NCBI GenBank assembly: GCA_036346375.1
Contig: CM070520.1
Location: 17,185,791 to 17,249,790 of the forward strand
Source: Guadua angustifolia
Taxonomy: Eukaryota > Streptophyta > Magnoliopsida > Poales > Poaceae
Reading direction: 5' to 3'
DNA length: 64,000 nt
The first letter of the stretch is position 1, and every line of letters starts with the position of its first letter. Positions 46,226-57,710 of the stretch are shown here, piece by piece. Under the pieces are notes generated by a model. It searched no databases, was not told where the DNA came from, and was given only the letters and a program-made list of their open reading frames with translations. Position numbers and translations under genes: made by a program.

Positions 46226-47205
46226 TACTACGGTACATAAAGGTGGGAGCTAGGTTTCTCGGTTCTTCTGCGTGTTCATATCGCTTGTATGCTATAGTAA
46301 AGCGGTCCGCTGTGTGTACATCTCGTGACCCATTTAGCCATGTTGCTGTGTGATTCGTCAGCTTATTCGGCTTATATATTTTAGCGTCGTTAATCGCCAA
46401 TAACACTCGTGCGGCGTGGTGGTGAGACGTCTCGCTCTCACGCTTTCGGTCACGAGTTTGAATCCCTGCTCGCGCGAGCCCACGGTGTTTTTTTCCGCGC
46501 GACGTGTGGTTCGGGCACGCGGGAAGAGCGTGTGCGCGATGTGTGGCCGTGGCGTCGCCCGCCTGTTTTTTTGCAGAGAAGCCTTTCAAAGTTTCAGAAA
46601 TCGATTTAGGTCCTTTTTTTACGGCAAGACCCTGAAAAATCCGAAATTTTGTTTTTTTGCCCGGGGGTCCCTAGATACCGCCTGTTTTTGGCGAAGAAGC
46701 TCTCGGAAGTTTCAAATATCGCATCTAGGTCACTTTTTTTGCAGGAAAGACACTAAAAAACTCGGAATTTTGTTTTTTCAGGGAGACCCCTAGAATTATG
46801 AAATAGATTTTCTGGGATTACAGCTTAATACCCCGTGGAACCTTTTTTTTTTTTGCAAAAGAGGGCCCAAAAAACCTAATGTTATAGAATAGTCCGTTAA
46901 AATTCTTTGTTACCCTGTAACTCCCGTGATTTGTTTTTAGCATGGCATTTTCTCGAAAAACTGCATCTTTTTTTCAAAAGAGGGCCAAAAAAAATCTGGT
47001 ATTATAGAATAGTCCATTAAAATTCCTTATTACCCTAGAACTTTCGTGATTTATTTTTAGCACGGCGTTTTTCTGTAAAGCTGCCCGAAACTTTCTATGA
47101 TTACGTTTTACTTTGGTTTTTGCTTGTTAGCCCACCAAAACTACGCCCGGTTTTCACGTCTTATCGTGTAGCGGCTGGCGCAACGTGCGCCACGCGCGCA
47201 TCTAG
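46226..47205 (+). mobile_element. non-autonomous Helitron
   Basis: A 980-bp insertion relative to block A, which reads AAGAAATTGACTT there (about 3589) but here is split between A (46225) and T (47206). The 3' end is CTAG (47202-47205) preceded by a perfect hairpin, TGGCGCA-ACG-TGCGCCA (about 47176-47192), nine bases upstream. That is the diagnostic Helitron terminus, with the normal A/T insertion site. The 5' end TACTACGG lacks the canonical TC. Inside, about 46410-46480 resembles a tRNA-like head (GAGTTTGAATCCCTGC as a B box). No Rep-helicase gene is present. Confidence 0.75.
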
Positions 47206-47768
47206 TTGACTTACTTGAGGGAGACGATGGAAATGTAGGTTTGCCTTTCCAAACTGTAGCACGCATATAAGGTTGTTCGCTTTAATTATGTATGATTTTT
47301 TATAACTTTAGAGGTACATAGCTGAGGACCCGTTTAAAATGCGGGATTGTTTTTTTAAAAGATTCCAACGGGAACTAAACTATTTACGTGAAATTCCTAT
47401 GTTCCAACATGGTACAATTATGTGTGAGAGGGTACGAGAGTGCCCCTCTGACTTCTTTATAGAATTCAATAGCTTGCATAACTTATACTATCATGACGTC
47501 TTCGTTATATCTTTTTTGAGAAGCTAGTAACTGTAAGTTTCTAATATATAAATCATGGTCTACATTAATGTAATATCGATAAATGTCATGTTTAATTTTT
47601 TCTTATCTAGATACGAGATAATTGTACCAAGAAGAACTAAGGGGCCAGTAGGATTCCTCGACCGGGAACAGTATGCCAGACCGAAAACACAAGAGCACCA
47701 AAGAAGATCGAGGAATACGTATATAGTGTGAGTAAAAAACACACACGTTTGTGTGTATATAGCATTTT

Positions 47769-48121
47769 CCGTACTCCTAGGAGTACATACTCCCACCTCT
47801 AATATACCACTTAAATAAACGTTTTATACTCTTTTATCACTTTCGGTATACTCCAATAATAATTCTAAGATACTCTAATACAACATGGTTGAAAAAATTT
47901 CATGAGAACCCATTATTTTTTTACTACATACCCTTTTCCATATGTAAAAGGAATATATAAACAAATATTGCTATAAAGGGTGGACTTTAATGAAATTTTT
48001 CGCTGAACTCACTTTAGAGTATCTTATAATTAGTATTAGAGTATACTCAAAAGGATAAAGAGGTATAACGATATCATTTAAATGGTATATCAAGGTGGAG
48101 TACGTATACCCGTGAGTATGG
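47769..48121. mobile_element. foldback MITE, about 350 bp
   Basis: Long inverted arms of about 110 bases (roughly three quarters identical) run from CCGTACTCC (47769) and back to GAGTATGG (48121). Shared arm landmarks are TATACCACTTAAAT/ATTTAAATGGTATA and AAGATACTCTAA/TTAGAGTATCTT. The centre is AT-rich and non-coding. Blocks A and C lack it. The target duplication is unclear. Confidence 0.7.
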
Positions 48122-48125
48122 AATC

Positions 48126-48128
<3 letters not shown>

Positions 48129-48170
<42 letters not shown>
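48129..48170. repeat. (TA)n microsatellite
   Basis: About 21 TA dinucleotides directly right of the foldback MITE. A second mixed GT/TA run is at 48408-48434. Confidence 0.97.
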
Positions 48171-48173
<3 letters not shown>

Positions 48174-48494
48174 ACGTGTGTGTGGTACGCGTGATTTGTA
48201 TGCGTCAGCGTTGCACCCTAAAAAACACTGGCACAATTGTCACAAGTATTGTTGTGTTAAATTTGATACACCGTCACTGAGAGATGCATGATTCTTGAAA
48301 CCAGAGAATTTATTCCGCTAATTTATTGCGGTGTACGTATGGTGCAACGCAATGCAACATCAACTTTATTTAACAGCAGAATTTCCACGCTAGTTGACTG
48401 GTACGTGTGTGTGTGTATATATATATATATATAGACACACCCTGATATAACCAATCAAATATATCCTTAATGTGCTGTAATAACATGTCATTAA

Positions 48495-49613
48495 TTAGTT
48501 ATCGCCGCAGTCGACGAACTGGTAGTTGACGATGAGATGGCCGTTCTGGTAGCCCTGGCCGTCGGTGTCGATCTGGCTGAAGACCGTGTCCCAGTCCAAG
48601 TCCAGCCCGTCGTTGCTGCACTGGTCCACGATCCTCGCCGTGATCTGATCCCCCGTTGCCGTGTTCGTCACCTACACGTACATATCCACAGGTTGATCAA
48701 CTGTTAGCGACCAGCAGTTTCAGTTCGAAAGCGATCCGCTGTAGTTATTCGACCAACGACTTGGCAGTTCATTTTGTACAGTGGCGGAGGACAGAACAAC
48801 AATAAAGTATGGCAATGTGCATGGCTTATGGCTGCATGCTGCATGCAAGCATGCATGCAAAGGCAAATGCAAAGGCAAAGGCAATGCAATAAGGTACGGC
48901 AGGCGCCGTAGCTTGCCATACCGGAAGCTACGCCGCTGGTTTTGCACAATCGAAAAATCAATCAAAATACTCGCTCTGGATCCGAATACACATCGTTCTA
49001 GCTTTTGAACTTTGTTTGTAAATACTCCCTCCAATTATGAATAGTTGACGTTTTAGTCATCGACACAATCACTAAAACTCAACTTTGAGCATACGTCATT
49101 CTATAATTTTGAGGTAACTTTTTACACTTTTTTTTGCTTTTGTATCATTCTCTTTTAGCTATTTTCAATATCATTTACTAATGTGAACTATAGTAAGACA
49201 TACCATTAAAAGATATAATAAAAACAGATAATATAATCTTTTGTAGATATATATATATATATCGATGGAAGCAAAAAAAAAAAAGAATAACGTCTATTTA
49301 GGAACCAACGAAACACTTATTTTCGGGCAAAAGGAGCTTTTACCAGATGCACCGCCGCGATGCGGCTCGACCGTGGCCCCAGCAGTTCGCAGAAGGCGGT
49401 CCAGCCGTACTCGCTCCGCCATGAGAAAGGCATGTCGGCGTCCCACGTGGAGCAGTACGCGCTGACGGCGTTGAGGTCCCAGTTGTTCTGCTGCGGGCGG
49501 TAGTAGTTGTACGTGGCGCGCACGTTAGACGCCTGCTGCGCCGCGGCCATGGACGCCACCGCGCAGAGCAGAGCCGCCGCCAGCGCCAGCCGTCCTCCGG
49601 TCATCGTCGCCAT
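48495..49613 (-). CDS. PR4: PR-4 / barwin-domain protein, copy 2 (altered core)
   Basis: Two exons: 49613-49344 (90 codons) and 48671-48495 (58 codons plus TAA), 148 residues. Splice sites match copy 1 (donor CTG|GTAAAA, acceptor TAG|GTGACG). The signal peptide (MAAA before QQ) and most barwin motifs are kept: RATYNYYRPQQNNWDL, SAYCSTWD, YGWTAFC, TARIVDQC, DLDWDTVF, YQFVDCGDN. Between WTAFC and the intron the sequence reads ELLGPRSSRIAAVHL where copy 1 has GPVGPTGQAACGKCIL. At the DNA level this is substitutions plus three one-base deletions that net to one lost codon. Both cysteines of CGKC are gone, so at least one disulfide, probably two, cannot form. The protein may be misfolded. It is an expressed-looking but probably non-functional paralogue, unless the deletions are sequencing errors. 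Confidence 0.82.
48779..48938. mobile_element. hAT-like MITE in the copy 2 intron
   Basis: A 160-bp insertion with inverted ends CAGTGGCGGAGG and (complement of the right end) CAGCGGCGTAGC. It is flanked by an imperfect 8-bp duplication, ATTTTGTA and GTTTTGCA. Introns of copies 1 and 3 have one uninterrupted copy of this site (GTTTTACA, GTTTTGCA). The interior has GCAT-rich and AAGGCAAA repeats. Confidence 0.8.
49025..49310. mobile_element. Stowaway-like MITE in the copy 2 intron
   Basis: Same element as at 4902-5185: starts TACTCCCTCCAATTATGAATA, with an inverted end ACGTCTATTTAGGAACC. Better preserved than in copy 1. Confidence 0.5.
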
Positions 49614-49935
49614 GGCCCTCTAAACAAAGGATGAAATGGCCGGTACTGCTTGTCGTGTGTATCAATTGCTAATGGGATGAAAAATAACATGTGCCGGGAG
49701 CTAGCTTTAAATAGAGGTGGAACGCGGCGCATGGTGGACAATTTCTCTTCCTTGAGGAAAATATACTTCCATGAATTTTCTACAACTGGAATTGGATATG
49801 TATGCTGACAAGATAGATAGTATTATTTGGTTGTTTGCTGATTTGACCACAAATTTTAGAGCGAAAAAATATATCGTCGTACGACCAGTTTGTACATGTT
49901 AGGCTCGACCACAAGTTCTTGCTTGCATTTCGATC
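49614..49935 (-). promoter_or_regulatory. PR-4 copy 2 promoter and 5' UTR
   Basis: TATA-like CTATTTAAAG (about 49708-49717, minus strand) and the W-box core TTTGACCAC (about 49842-49850) are conserved with copy 1. An extra segment, TCTTCCTTGAGGAAAATA, between them is absent from copy 1. Confidence 0.55.
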
Positions 49936-50059
49936 CAGTTCGCGAGGGCGATTGCGGACGCACCTCTTGATGTTGTGTCCTAGTACTCTTAGGATCTGTT
50001 GTGTTGTGTGTCATATACTGTGCGCTCATGACAGTTGTGGATGGATCGCCGATGACTCG

Positions 50060-51730
50060 ACCTTCATCTGATGTCCACTGCTGGTACATCTGTGGACATA
50101 TGAGAGGTTCCAGATTGGGCGGCCTGACATCGACTTGCGGCCTTTTGAACATGCAGATAATGACGACGTCGACAGTCTGACCATGGGCACCATCTGGTGC
50201 CACTGATGGGTAAGATATTGTAATCACGATTTTTGTACTTTTGCTTTAACATTTGTAAGTACTAACGGTAACGTTCTGTCGTTACTGCAGCCTAGGTGGG
50301 CACACAGGACGGTGCGGCTGGACTACCCGCATCATAGCTACATTTGACCACCTTACCGACAACCACGTACGCTGGACACCGTACACAAAGGTAGAGGTCG
50401 AGCTTCGTGTGACTGGTGGCCTGTCCACCCTTTGCACACGAGATGCGGCGTACTGGCACATGTGTCGGTTCCTTCTATTCGACGTCCAGGTCAAGGGCTA
50501 CACTGTCCATCAAGTGATGAGACAGTTTGGTTTACGACAGGAGTTCCTAGTCTAGATCGGCCATGTGGTCCCACACGGTGCCCACACGTAAGTTCCCTGC
50601 ATCGATATTTTTATAATTATTATTATGTAATGCCATCTAATAATGATATATTTATTTCTTATTCACAGCCAGACTAGGAAGGGCGTGCATGAGGCCACCC
50701 CCTGACACATACGCATGGCGCCATGGGTTGAGTAGTGGGGAGGAGCCCTAGACGACGTCCATGCTGAGGATGTGGCGTACGACCCGCAGACATACCGTGG
50801 TTCACCGACAAAGGGTACACTTCCGTGCATTTGTTCCAAGATTTGGTACGTGTCGACCCCGATCCTCCTAGACACATTCCTAAGGTGAGAGACACGTACC
50901 CCACCCATACGGATTCGGCTCTACACAGTGCGGTACGTTGCATCCTATCTACGATCTCATGTACACTTAGTTAGTAACTGTACTAACTAATTCGTAATGT
51001 ATTTTCAAGACTGATATGCTAGGCCAGTAGTACGTGGAGTTAGGGAGCTTCCTTACTAATATGCTAGGCCAGTACTACGTGGAGTCAGGGAGCTTCCTTT
51101 CTCGTCTGACTAGCGGAGTTGACATGACCAGAGAGGAGGTGACCTCTTTCTTTGCGAGGTTTCAGGAGAGCTCGAGACGCATCCTCAAGTTGGCGGGATG
51201 CTGCCAGCCTCCCGATGTGGCTCACGGTGTGCCGCTTAGCAGAGGCAGGGGTGTTGCACGTACATCTTCACATGCTACAGCCTCTCGTGCCAACGTCACA
51301 CCGCCGGCTGCGAGAGGGCGAGCTGCTAGACACGCTGGTCTAGCCGCTTACGCTGGAGGTGAGTACTGAAATGCAATTTTCATGTTTTACAATTATTTTT
51401 TGAATGCTTTCAACAATTCTTCATTTGCTACAGGCTCATAGGCACGAGCCCGCCTACAACTTCACCTGCACCTGACGACTACAAGGGGCAGGCTGATGAT
51501 CCAGATCATGAGGACTACGAGCAGGATGACGTGTCGAGGTTCCTCGTCGATCCAGATGAGCCTGGACCATCACAGTTGCAGGGAGCACGACCACCGACGC
51601 AGCCTTCTCAGTCAGAGTACGCCACACCTCCAGCTAGACCACGGAGGGCCCATCGCGTGCTGACGTAGTTGGCGTACTCACAAGGCCAGGTTCGGAGGAG
51701 GCCTGCCTAGCCACGAGGAGCTGCCCAGAA
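50060..51730 (+). pseudogene. plant mobile domain (PMD) transposon protein
   Basis: Plus-strand exons: 50093-50212 (WTYERFQIGRPDIDLRPF, TMGTIWCH); about 50290-50590 (HLTDNHVRWTPY, GLSTLCTRDAAYWHMCRFL, YTVHQVMRQFGLRQEF); and about 50671-50890 after an intron (GTAAGT to CACAG; APWVE, YDPQTYRG). 51034-51369 and a last exon to about 51730 (Pro-rich, PDEPGPSQLQG, RRPA) complete it. The motifs are those of the PMD (aminotransferase-like, PF10536), a domain spread by MULE- and gypsy-type transposons and domesticated in MAIN-family genes. A stop after WCH, TAG at 50553, and further stops after the intron make this copy non-functional. Confidence 0.75.
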
Positions 51731-52459
51731 ATGGGACCGGCAATAGTTTCTTATGTTTTTTATTGTTGGTAGTTTTAATCTTATGTACTTAGTTAATCCT
51801 TCCAAATATGTTGTATGAACTATTATATTTGGATTGTTGGTACTTTTAATCTTATGGATTTAGTTAATCCTTCCATCAGGTTTCTCACGTTGATTGGACA
51901 ACACACACTTAGCAGCTTTGTCAGAATAATTGGACAACACTCTGCACACCACCAAGCGACAAAACACTAGCCATCTCAGACCGACGGACAAGACTCTGCA
52001 GACTTCCGAGCGAAGTGACAACACCATGCCACCCACTACTTTTTCAGACTGAAACGACAACATGTTGCACCCCGCTTTTTAGACTGAAACGACAACACGC
52101 TGCAGCCTGCTTTTCAGACTGAAACGACCTCACCAACGACCACATACGCTGGTAGCCTACGTTGGGTAGGTCGCTCGTGATTTTTCATGTAATTTCTGGG
52201 CCGTATCCGGTGGTCCCTATGAGGCTACGAAAACCGTAAAGTGGCCACAATTTCAGGGTTTTGTGGCCATGTATGCCTCTTCCGACTTTCGCAAACATGG
52301 GTGAGAGAGGGACATTAGAGGGAGGGCGATTATCAAATCAGAAGTTATTATGGAAAATAAGGTAGGCCACACTCTTCATTACGACTTAAAACTGGGAGGA
52401 GCATCATGAACAACGAAAATAATAGTTACAATTTGACGTCTACTGAGTGGATCGAGGCC
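51731..52459. repeat. spacer with short tandem repeats
   Basis: A unit of about 36 bp, TCAGACTGAAACGACAACA plus GCAGCCTGCTTTT variants, recurs about four times at 51985-52130. The rest is unremarkable. Confidence 0.6.
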
Positions 52460-53021
52460 ACTTTCCCTTAGCTCATGCCTCCAGTGAGGCTTCTCTGCAC
52501 GACGTGCCCTCTCTCATTTCCTCTCTCTCTCTCTCTCGACCTCCTTCTCCTCTGCTTCCTTTCTACATGCCTCGCGTGTGGTGACACACTGCTCTTGAAG
52601 CTGCCGCCTGAACTCCTCGTCCCGGTTGACTTGATTAAGGAGCCTTTGGTCTTCGGGGTTGATCTCCATATCAAACCACTGCTCAAATTCACACAGTGGC
52701 AGAGGCGACTGCATGAAATATAAATTAGCAAAGTTTCATATAGAAATATTACGAAATACGTATGATTATTACCATCTGACGATTCTTCAGGCTCTTCTCC
52801 GATGGGTCGAAGGCGTAGTTGCGGCACATCCAATACCTCCTCTTTCAAGTTGGAATTTCTTAAGAGTGGACAAGCCTGCAAGGATCTCCGTACATACACA
52901 TCGGTGGGACAGCCCCGCGAGATAGAAAAAGGTCCTAGTACGTGACGTTGCGCGGCTAGTCTGAAGCACCACCCTCTTTCTTTGCCTTCCCCTTTCCCTT
53001 TCCACTAGCATGCCTCGGCAT
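52460..53021 (-). pseudogene. GRF-type zinc-finger transposon protein, convergent to PMD
   Basis: Minus strand. The start MPRHASGKGKGKAKKEGGAS (ATG at 53021) is a basic N-terminus. PMCMYGDPCR and RYWMCRNYAFDP (about 52920-52790) form the GRF zinc-finger core (Cys pairs with a YW-x-C-x-NY motif). After a short intron (GTAATA to TGCAG, about 65 bases) comes PLCEFEQWFDMEI and a Glu/Arg-rich coiled tail (to 52514). Two stops lie between the Cys pairs. GRF fingers bind nucleic acid, and such proteins accompany several plant DNA transposons. It probably belongs to the same element as the PMD gene. Confidence 0.6.
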
Positions 53022-53401
53022 TTTTGGTTGATCCTCTACTTCCTTTTATTCTTTCCTCCCTCTCTTTTTTTCTCTTCTCCTTCTTTTCTTTCTTTTCTTT
53101 CCTCTTCTCTCCCTTTCTTCTCTTTTCTGGTTGGTTGCTCTCTGCCTCACTCAAATGAGCACAATGCAGCGCGATGAGCTCTTTATTGCCTCTATGTCGC
53201 CAGACCATCAGGCAACAGAGACTCGGGCACACGACGTGGCACTCTGTCACCTGTTCATCATGCGACGCGGCCTCCTGTCGCCCGTTGGTTGGGCGATATT
53301 TTTATGTCGCCCAACCAACAGCTAACAGGGGTATATTTATGTAATTTTTTTTGGATGTTTATTTTTACAATTTGTAAAAAATATATTATTAAAAAAAATT
53401 C
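53022..53401. other. purine/pyrimidine-rich spacer with hairpin
   Basis: A TTCTTTTCTTTC-rich tract (53040-53130) precedes the GRF start. GTTGGTTGGGCGA and its inverted copy TCGCCCAACCAAC form a hairpin (53282-53319) with an 8-10 base AT loop near the edge of block C. Confidence 0.55.
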
Positions 53402-56098
53402 CATAGCTGAGGCCCCGTTTAAAATGCGGGATTGTTTTTTTTAAAGATTCCAACGGGAACTAAACTTTTTACGTGAAATTCCTATGTTCCAACATGGTAC
53501 AATTATGTGTGAGAGGTTACGAGAGTACTAGCCCCTCTGACTTGGTTTGATCCTAGAGATCAAAGTCAGCGTATCTTACCAGAATATTTTAAAACAGATA
53601 AGATACAAACGTGTTTCTTAGCATCACTGCTACAAAAGGACTCGTATTGGACATCTCATCACTGACGGTTTTCAAAAACCGTCTTGATGAGGGCTGATTA
53701 CTAACAATTTTTCTACAAAAACAGTCAACGATGAGTTCCATACTCATCCGTCTGTGATGTGGGTTGTAGAGCCTTCTATCTCTTAGCATGAGTAAAGAAC
53801 ACTATACACATGTGTTACATGAGTGTGTGTCAGACCCCAGAAAAATACTTCCGAAATCCTCTGTGTATTTCATACTAGTCTAGGAAAATCTAGTACATAC
53901 AGCAAATATGATAACATATCATATCCAGCACACTTTATTAATAATCAGAGTTTACAATAAATATGGTACGCAGGCCAAATAAAATATTACAACGGAAATA
54001 GAATAAAAACCAATAGTATAATCTAGTAGATTCGCTACAGGCAATTAACTGGGGCAACGGCTTAGTTATCTTGGTCCTTACCATCGTAGAGATACACCTC
54101 TAAAAATAATAGAGCAGGGGTGAGTACAAAAATTATCCACAAGTCACACAACAAATGCAATATTAATGAATGGTCACAAAGAAAGACATAATATGGTTAA
54201 TCTGAGCATAAAGCAATATTTCAAATACATTAAGTAATTTTCAATGTGTAATTGATATAGTAAAAACTGAGTTTTAATTCCATTTTTAACACGAGCTCCA
54301 ACTTGGAGTTTCATCTCAAATTTTCCTATGTGGACTCTCTTTACAAATAAACCACTTTTCTGAAACCATTTTTAAAACATCAAAATCTAATCTGTAAAAG
54401 TCTTGCTCGGCATACCCAAGACTGTAGCGCGCAGCTAATCGATTAGTTTTAACTCTGCAGAGGTTGTACAACTTTACCCATAAGACATGATTATCTCTTT
54501 TTGCCCAAATATACACTTTCTTTGGTGTGTTGGCAGAGAAAAATCATGATAAGGTCCCTATAAAGCTCTATCTCATGTAGTTATATCCGCTGAGGTTTCA
54601 CTGCTGATAGGGTTAAAACTGTCCGGTCCAAAATCCCTCTCTTACGCTATGTGGTAGACTAACCATCCTCACATTCCCCCAATAGCACAACTAACATGAG
54701 ATGTCGCTAAACGGACAGCCAGGTATGTTCTATACCAGACTTGTGGAAGCATGGTTGCACTTTACATTTAATAGCTCACAGACCAGTCCTTAATTGACTA
54801 GATAAGCTTTTCAACAAACCCAAAGACCACCAATCAACCGTTCTCACCCAGCCTAAATCCATTTTTTTTATATATATACACATTTTTATTTCCAAACAAC
54901 TTCTTAGATCACCACAGCAAAATATTATTTAATCATATCTTTATTTGGCATAAATTTTCAAAATTCTTGTTTTGATTCTATGCAGGTCTAAACATCCCTA
55001 ATTGTGTAATTATCATCATAAATCTAGATTATATTCTTAGGGTTATAATGGCATAATGGAACCAAATTTCAAATGCGCGTCATAATCAGAACAGGATATA
55101 ACTAATCAATTTTAAATTGGGGCAAAACTATTTTTAATACAACTTAAGCATGCAATTGCATTTAAAACAAAATATGATTTAAAAACTAAGCTCAAATATG
55201 GTTAAGGTGTGCAACTTGCCTGATTCAAAGGTGTAATACCGCAAATCTTCTTTGCCTGGGTTTCCGCCAGAATTGTTTTCCACCTTCTTGATTCACTTCG
55301 CTCACCGCCGCGCATGTTATTAATTCTATTAAAGGTTTTGGTTTTTTTTCCATGAAATATTTATCTAACGGTGTTTTCTCCGTGTCGCTTAGTTTTATGC
55401 AAGTTGTCTCGTCTCCGACATTGTAGTTTCGCCAAGAATTTAATAATTTGTTTCGCTAATGGTTAAAAGATGAATTTTGGTTTTAGGAGGGTTTTTTTGT
55501 TGGGAATTTCCCCTCCCTGACTTGATTTCTCTCTCCTTCCTTATTGTGTGGCTGGCATTGCTTGGGGGTAGACTTGTCTTTTCTTCATTTTCGTTTTTGG
55601 TTGGCCGACTTGCTGCTCCCTCTGGCATTCTCTTCCCTGGTGTCTTGCTTTCTTCCCTGGCGATTCCTCCCTGTGTCTTGCTCTCTCCTGGCGATTTCTC
55701 GCCAAGGCAAAGAAGCGGCAAGAAGGAGCAAAGAAGAACGGCAAGAAGTAGCAAAGAAGATGCGGTGGCAAGCAAGCAGAAGTCGGGCGACCCCACCTCC
55801 TCCGGCCAGCCACCGCGAACCCACCTCCTCCGCCAGCCACCGCCTCCTCAAGCCTAGCACCTTCCCCACCTTCCTCTCTTCTCCATGAGTAAGACTTGAG
55901 GTAAAAACCCTAGGTCTTTGGGGGATTTTATTTGCTTGCATGTAGGGTGTTTGTGTGAATGCCTAGCTGAGATTCATGGTTTTGAGATGTTGGGGGTTGA
56001 GGAAATAGAGAGACTAGAGTGAATGAGAATGTTCTGTTCGGACAGATTTTCGTCCTTGGTTAGAGCTGCTAATGGAAAATTCTACAAGCGTTTTCTAG

Positions 56099-56375
56099 GG
56101 GTTTGTCTATAACGAATGTTGTAGATAATTGAATTACCTTTCAATAGATACCAAAATCGCTAAATTCCGTTCAGCGGTTTGGAAGTTATGACTATTTTTA
56201 CCGCGTGCTGTCCAGAACGCGTTAGTTCTGCGGCTGTCAGCTGTTTGTCGCAAATCTGAGAAAATATTGGTGCTTTTACCGGTCGGTTGACTATAACGAA
56301 AGTTGTAGATAATCGAATTGCCTTTCAATGAAGTCTAAAATCGCTAAGTTTCGTTCAGCCGTTTGAAAGTTATGC
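56099..56375. repeat. tandem duplication, about 180 bp unit, two copies
   Basis: CTATAACGAATGTTGTAGAT, CCTTTCAAT, AAAATCGCTAA, CGTTCAGC and AAGTTATG occur in the same order twice. Confidence 0.85.
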
Positions 56376-57554
56376 CCATTTTACCAAGTGCTGTCCCGGG
56401 TTGGCAGATTTCTGTTTTCGGGTTTTAGAAGTGGGTTGCGAAACCGGCTTAGCTATGAGTCTTGTGATGATTTTGGGCGTGTTTTGAGTGGGTTATATCC
56501 ATGTGCAGGTGGTGTGACCCCCGGGTGTGGCAACTTCGCCTCGCCACACCGTCTCGATGAGTTGAAGGCAAGTGCGTTGTATCGGTTGTGGCTCTGGTGG
56601 CCATTAGGTTTCGCAATCATATAATTATCCATGTGTTATTTTCTTGTTGTCATGTTTGATTTTTGCATGCGATGTGATGAATGAGAATGGTTAATTGGTT
56701 ATGCTATTGTTTAAACCGAGATTTTATGCAAATGCATCGTGTTTGTTTGTTGTGTATGTCGCTTGATGAACCATATGCCTTGTCAATAGACCAGGGGTTA
56801 CATTTTATATATCCCATGATGATGCTCCCTAGTATGATTAGGCTAATGGGAATATAAAAGATATAAGATTTGAGTTATGAAAATGGCTCGATTTGTGGTC
56901 ATGATATACGATTGTGGCGTTTATGTGAGTGTTGATGACATATGCGACTTGGTGGATATGAACGTTGAGAATATGGACATGAATGTTGAGAATAGCTTTT
57001 GCATTTATGCATTCATGAAAAGTGCATCTTTGGATTGAATGCTTTGTGGGTTTATAATTGCCAAAGTGACATATTGGTATATCTCACGTTCATAAGATTT
57101 CTCACTACTATGATAAGTAAACGTGAATAATGAAGTTGTGAGGTTGGGTTAATAGGAATAGTTGATTTGCGATCATGAAATTGATGATGCCTTTTGTGCA
57201 AGTGTTAATGATAGATGTGATCATGTTGATAAGAGTTGTCGAGAATATGGATATGATTATTGAGAAGGTGATTTGAATGTTTGAGAATGACATTTGCATA
57301 TGTGCATTCATGACACGTGCATCGAGCCAGGTCGGTGAGAAAGTCATATGGAGTATATGACTAATCCGGAGTGCTCAGAGATCCTACTCAGAGTCCCATC
57401 TAATCGGGCGTGATGGGAGCGGTGAGCAGGTAGGACCCGCCATCGGGTAGCGGCAAGTCCTGCTTTGCAGCCCTTCCACGGATGGTTGGGTTTGAGGGCA
57501 CGACGACGGGTGGTGTTCGCAATACCGTATTTGCTAAAAGAGAAGATGAGTCAT

Positions 57555-57710
57555 GCATGATGCACCATGTGCATGAGAATGCATCATAAGTATGAGAATG
57601 CATCATATGCATGAGAATGGTAAAATATGTATGAGAATGCATCAAATGCATGAGAATGCATCATATGCATGAGAATGGTGAATTATGCATGAGAATGGCG
57701 AAATGAGATG
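57555..57710. repeat. short tandem repeats around GCATGAGAATG
   Basis: Nine copies of a unit of about 17-19 bases, TGCATGAGAATGCATCATA and variants. Confidence 0.9.

Larger units (their letters stand above)
45895..49935. repeat. barwin-locus duplication block B
   Basis: Colinear with block A from TTCAAATTTATGGGACATA (about 45899) to GCTTGCATTTCGATCC (about 49935), with insertions: a Helitron (46226-47205), about 0.7 kb including a foldback MITE (47460-48170) and a hAT-like MITE (48779-48938). It carries PR-4 copy 2. Confidence 0.85.

Noticed and set aside
46410..46480. Independent SINE or tRNA within the Helitron
   Set aside because: Only a B-box-like GAGTTTGAATCC is clear; no flanking duplication or tail, so it is left as part of the Helitron.
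55440..55888. Hydrophobic-start frames of about 118 and 126 codons on opposite strands
   Set aside because: Mirror readings of one CT/GA-rich repeat; the apparent signal peptide is poly-Leu composition.
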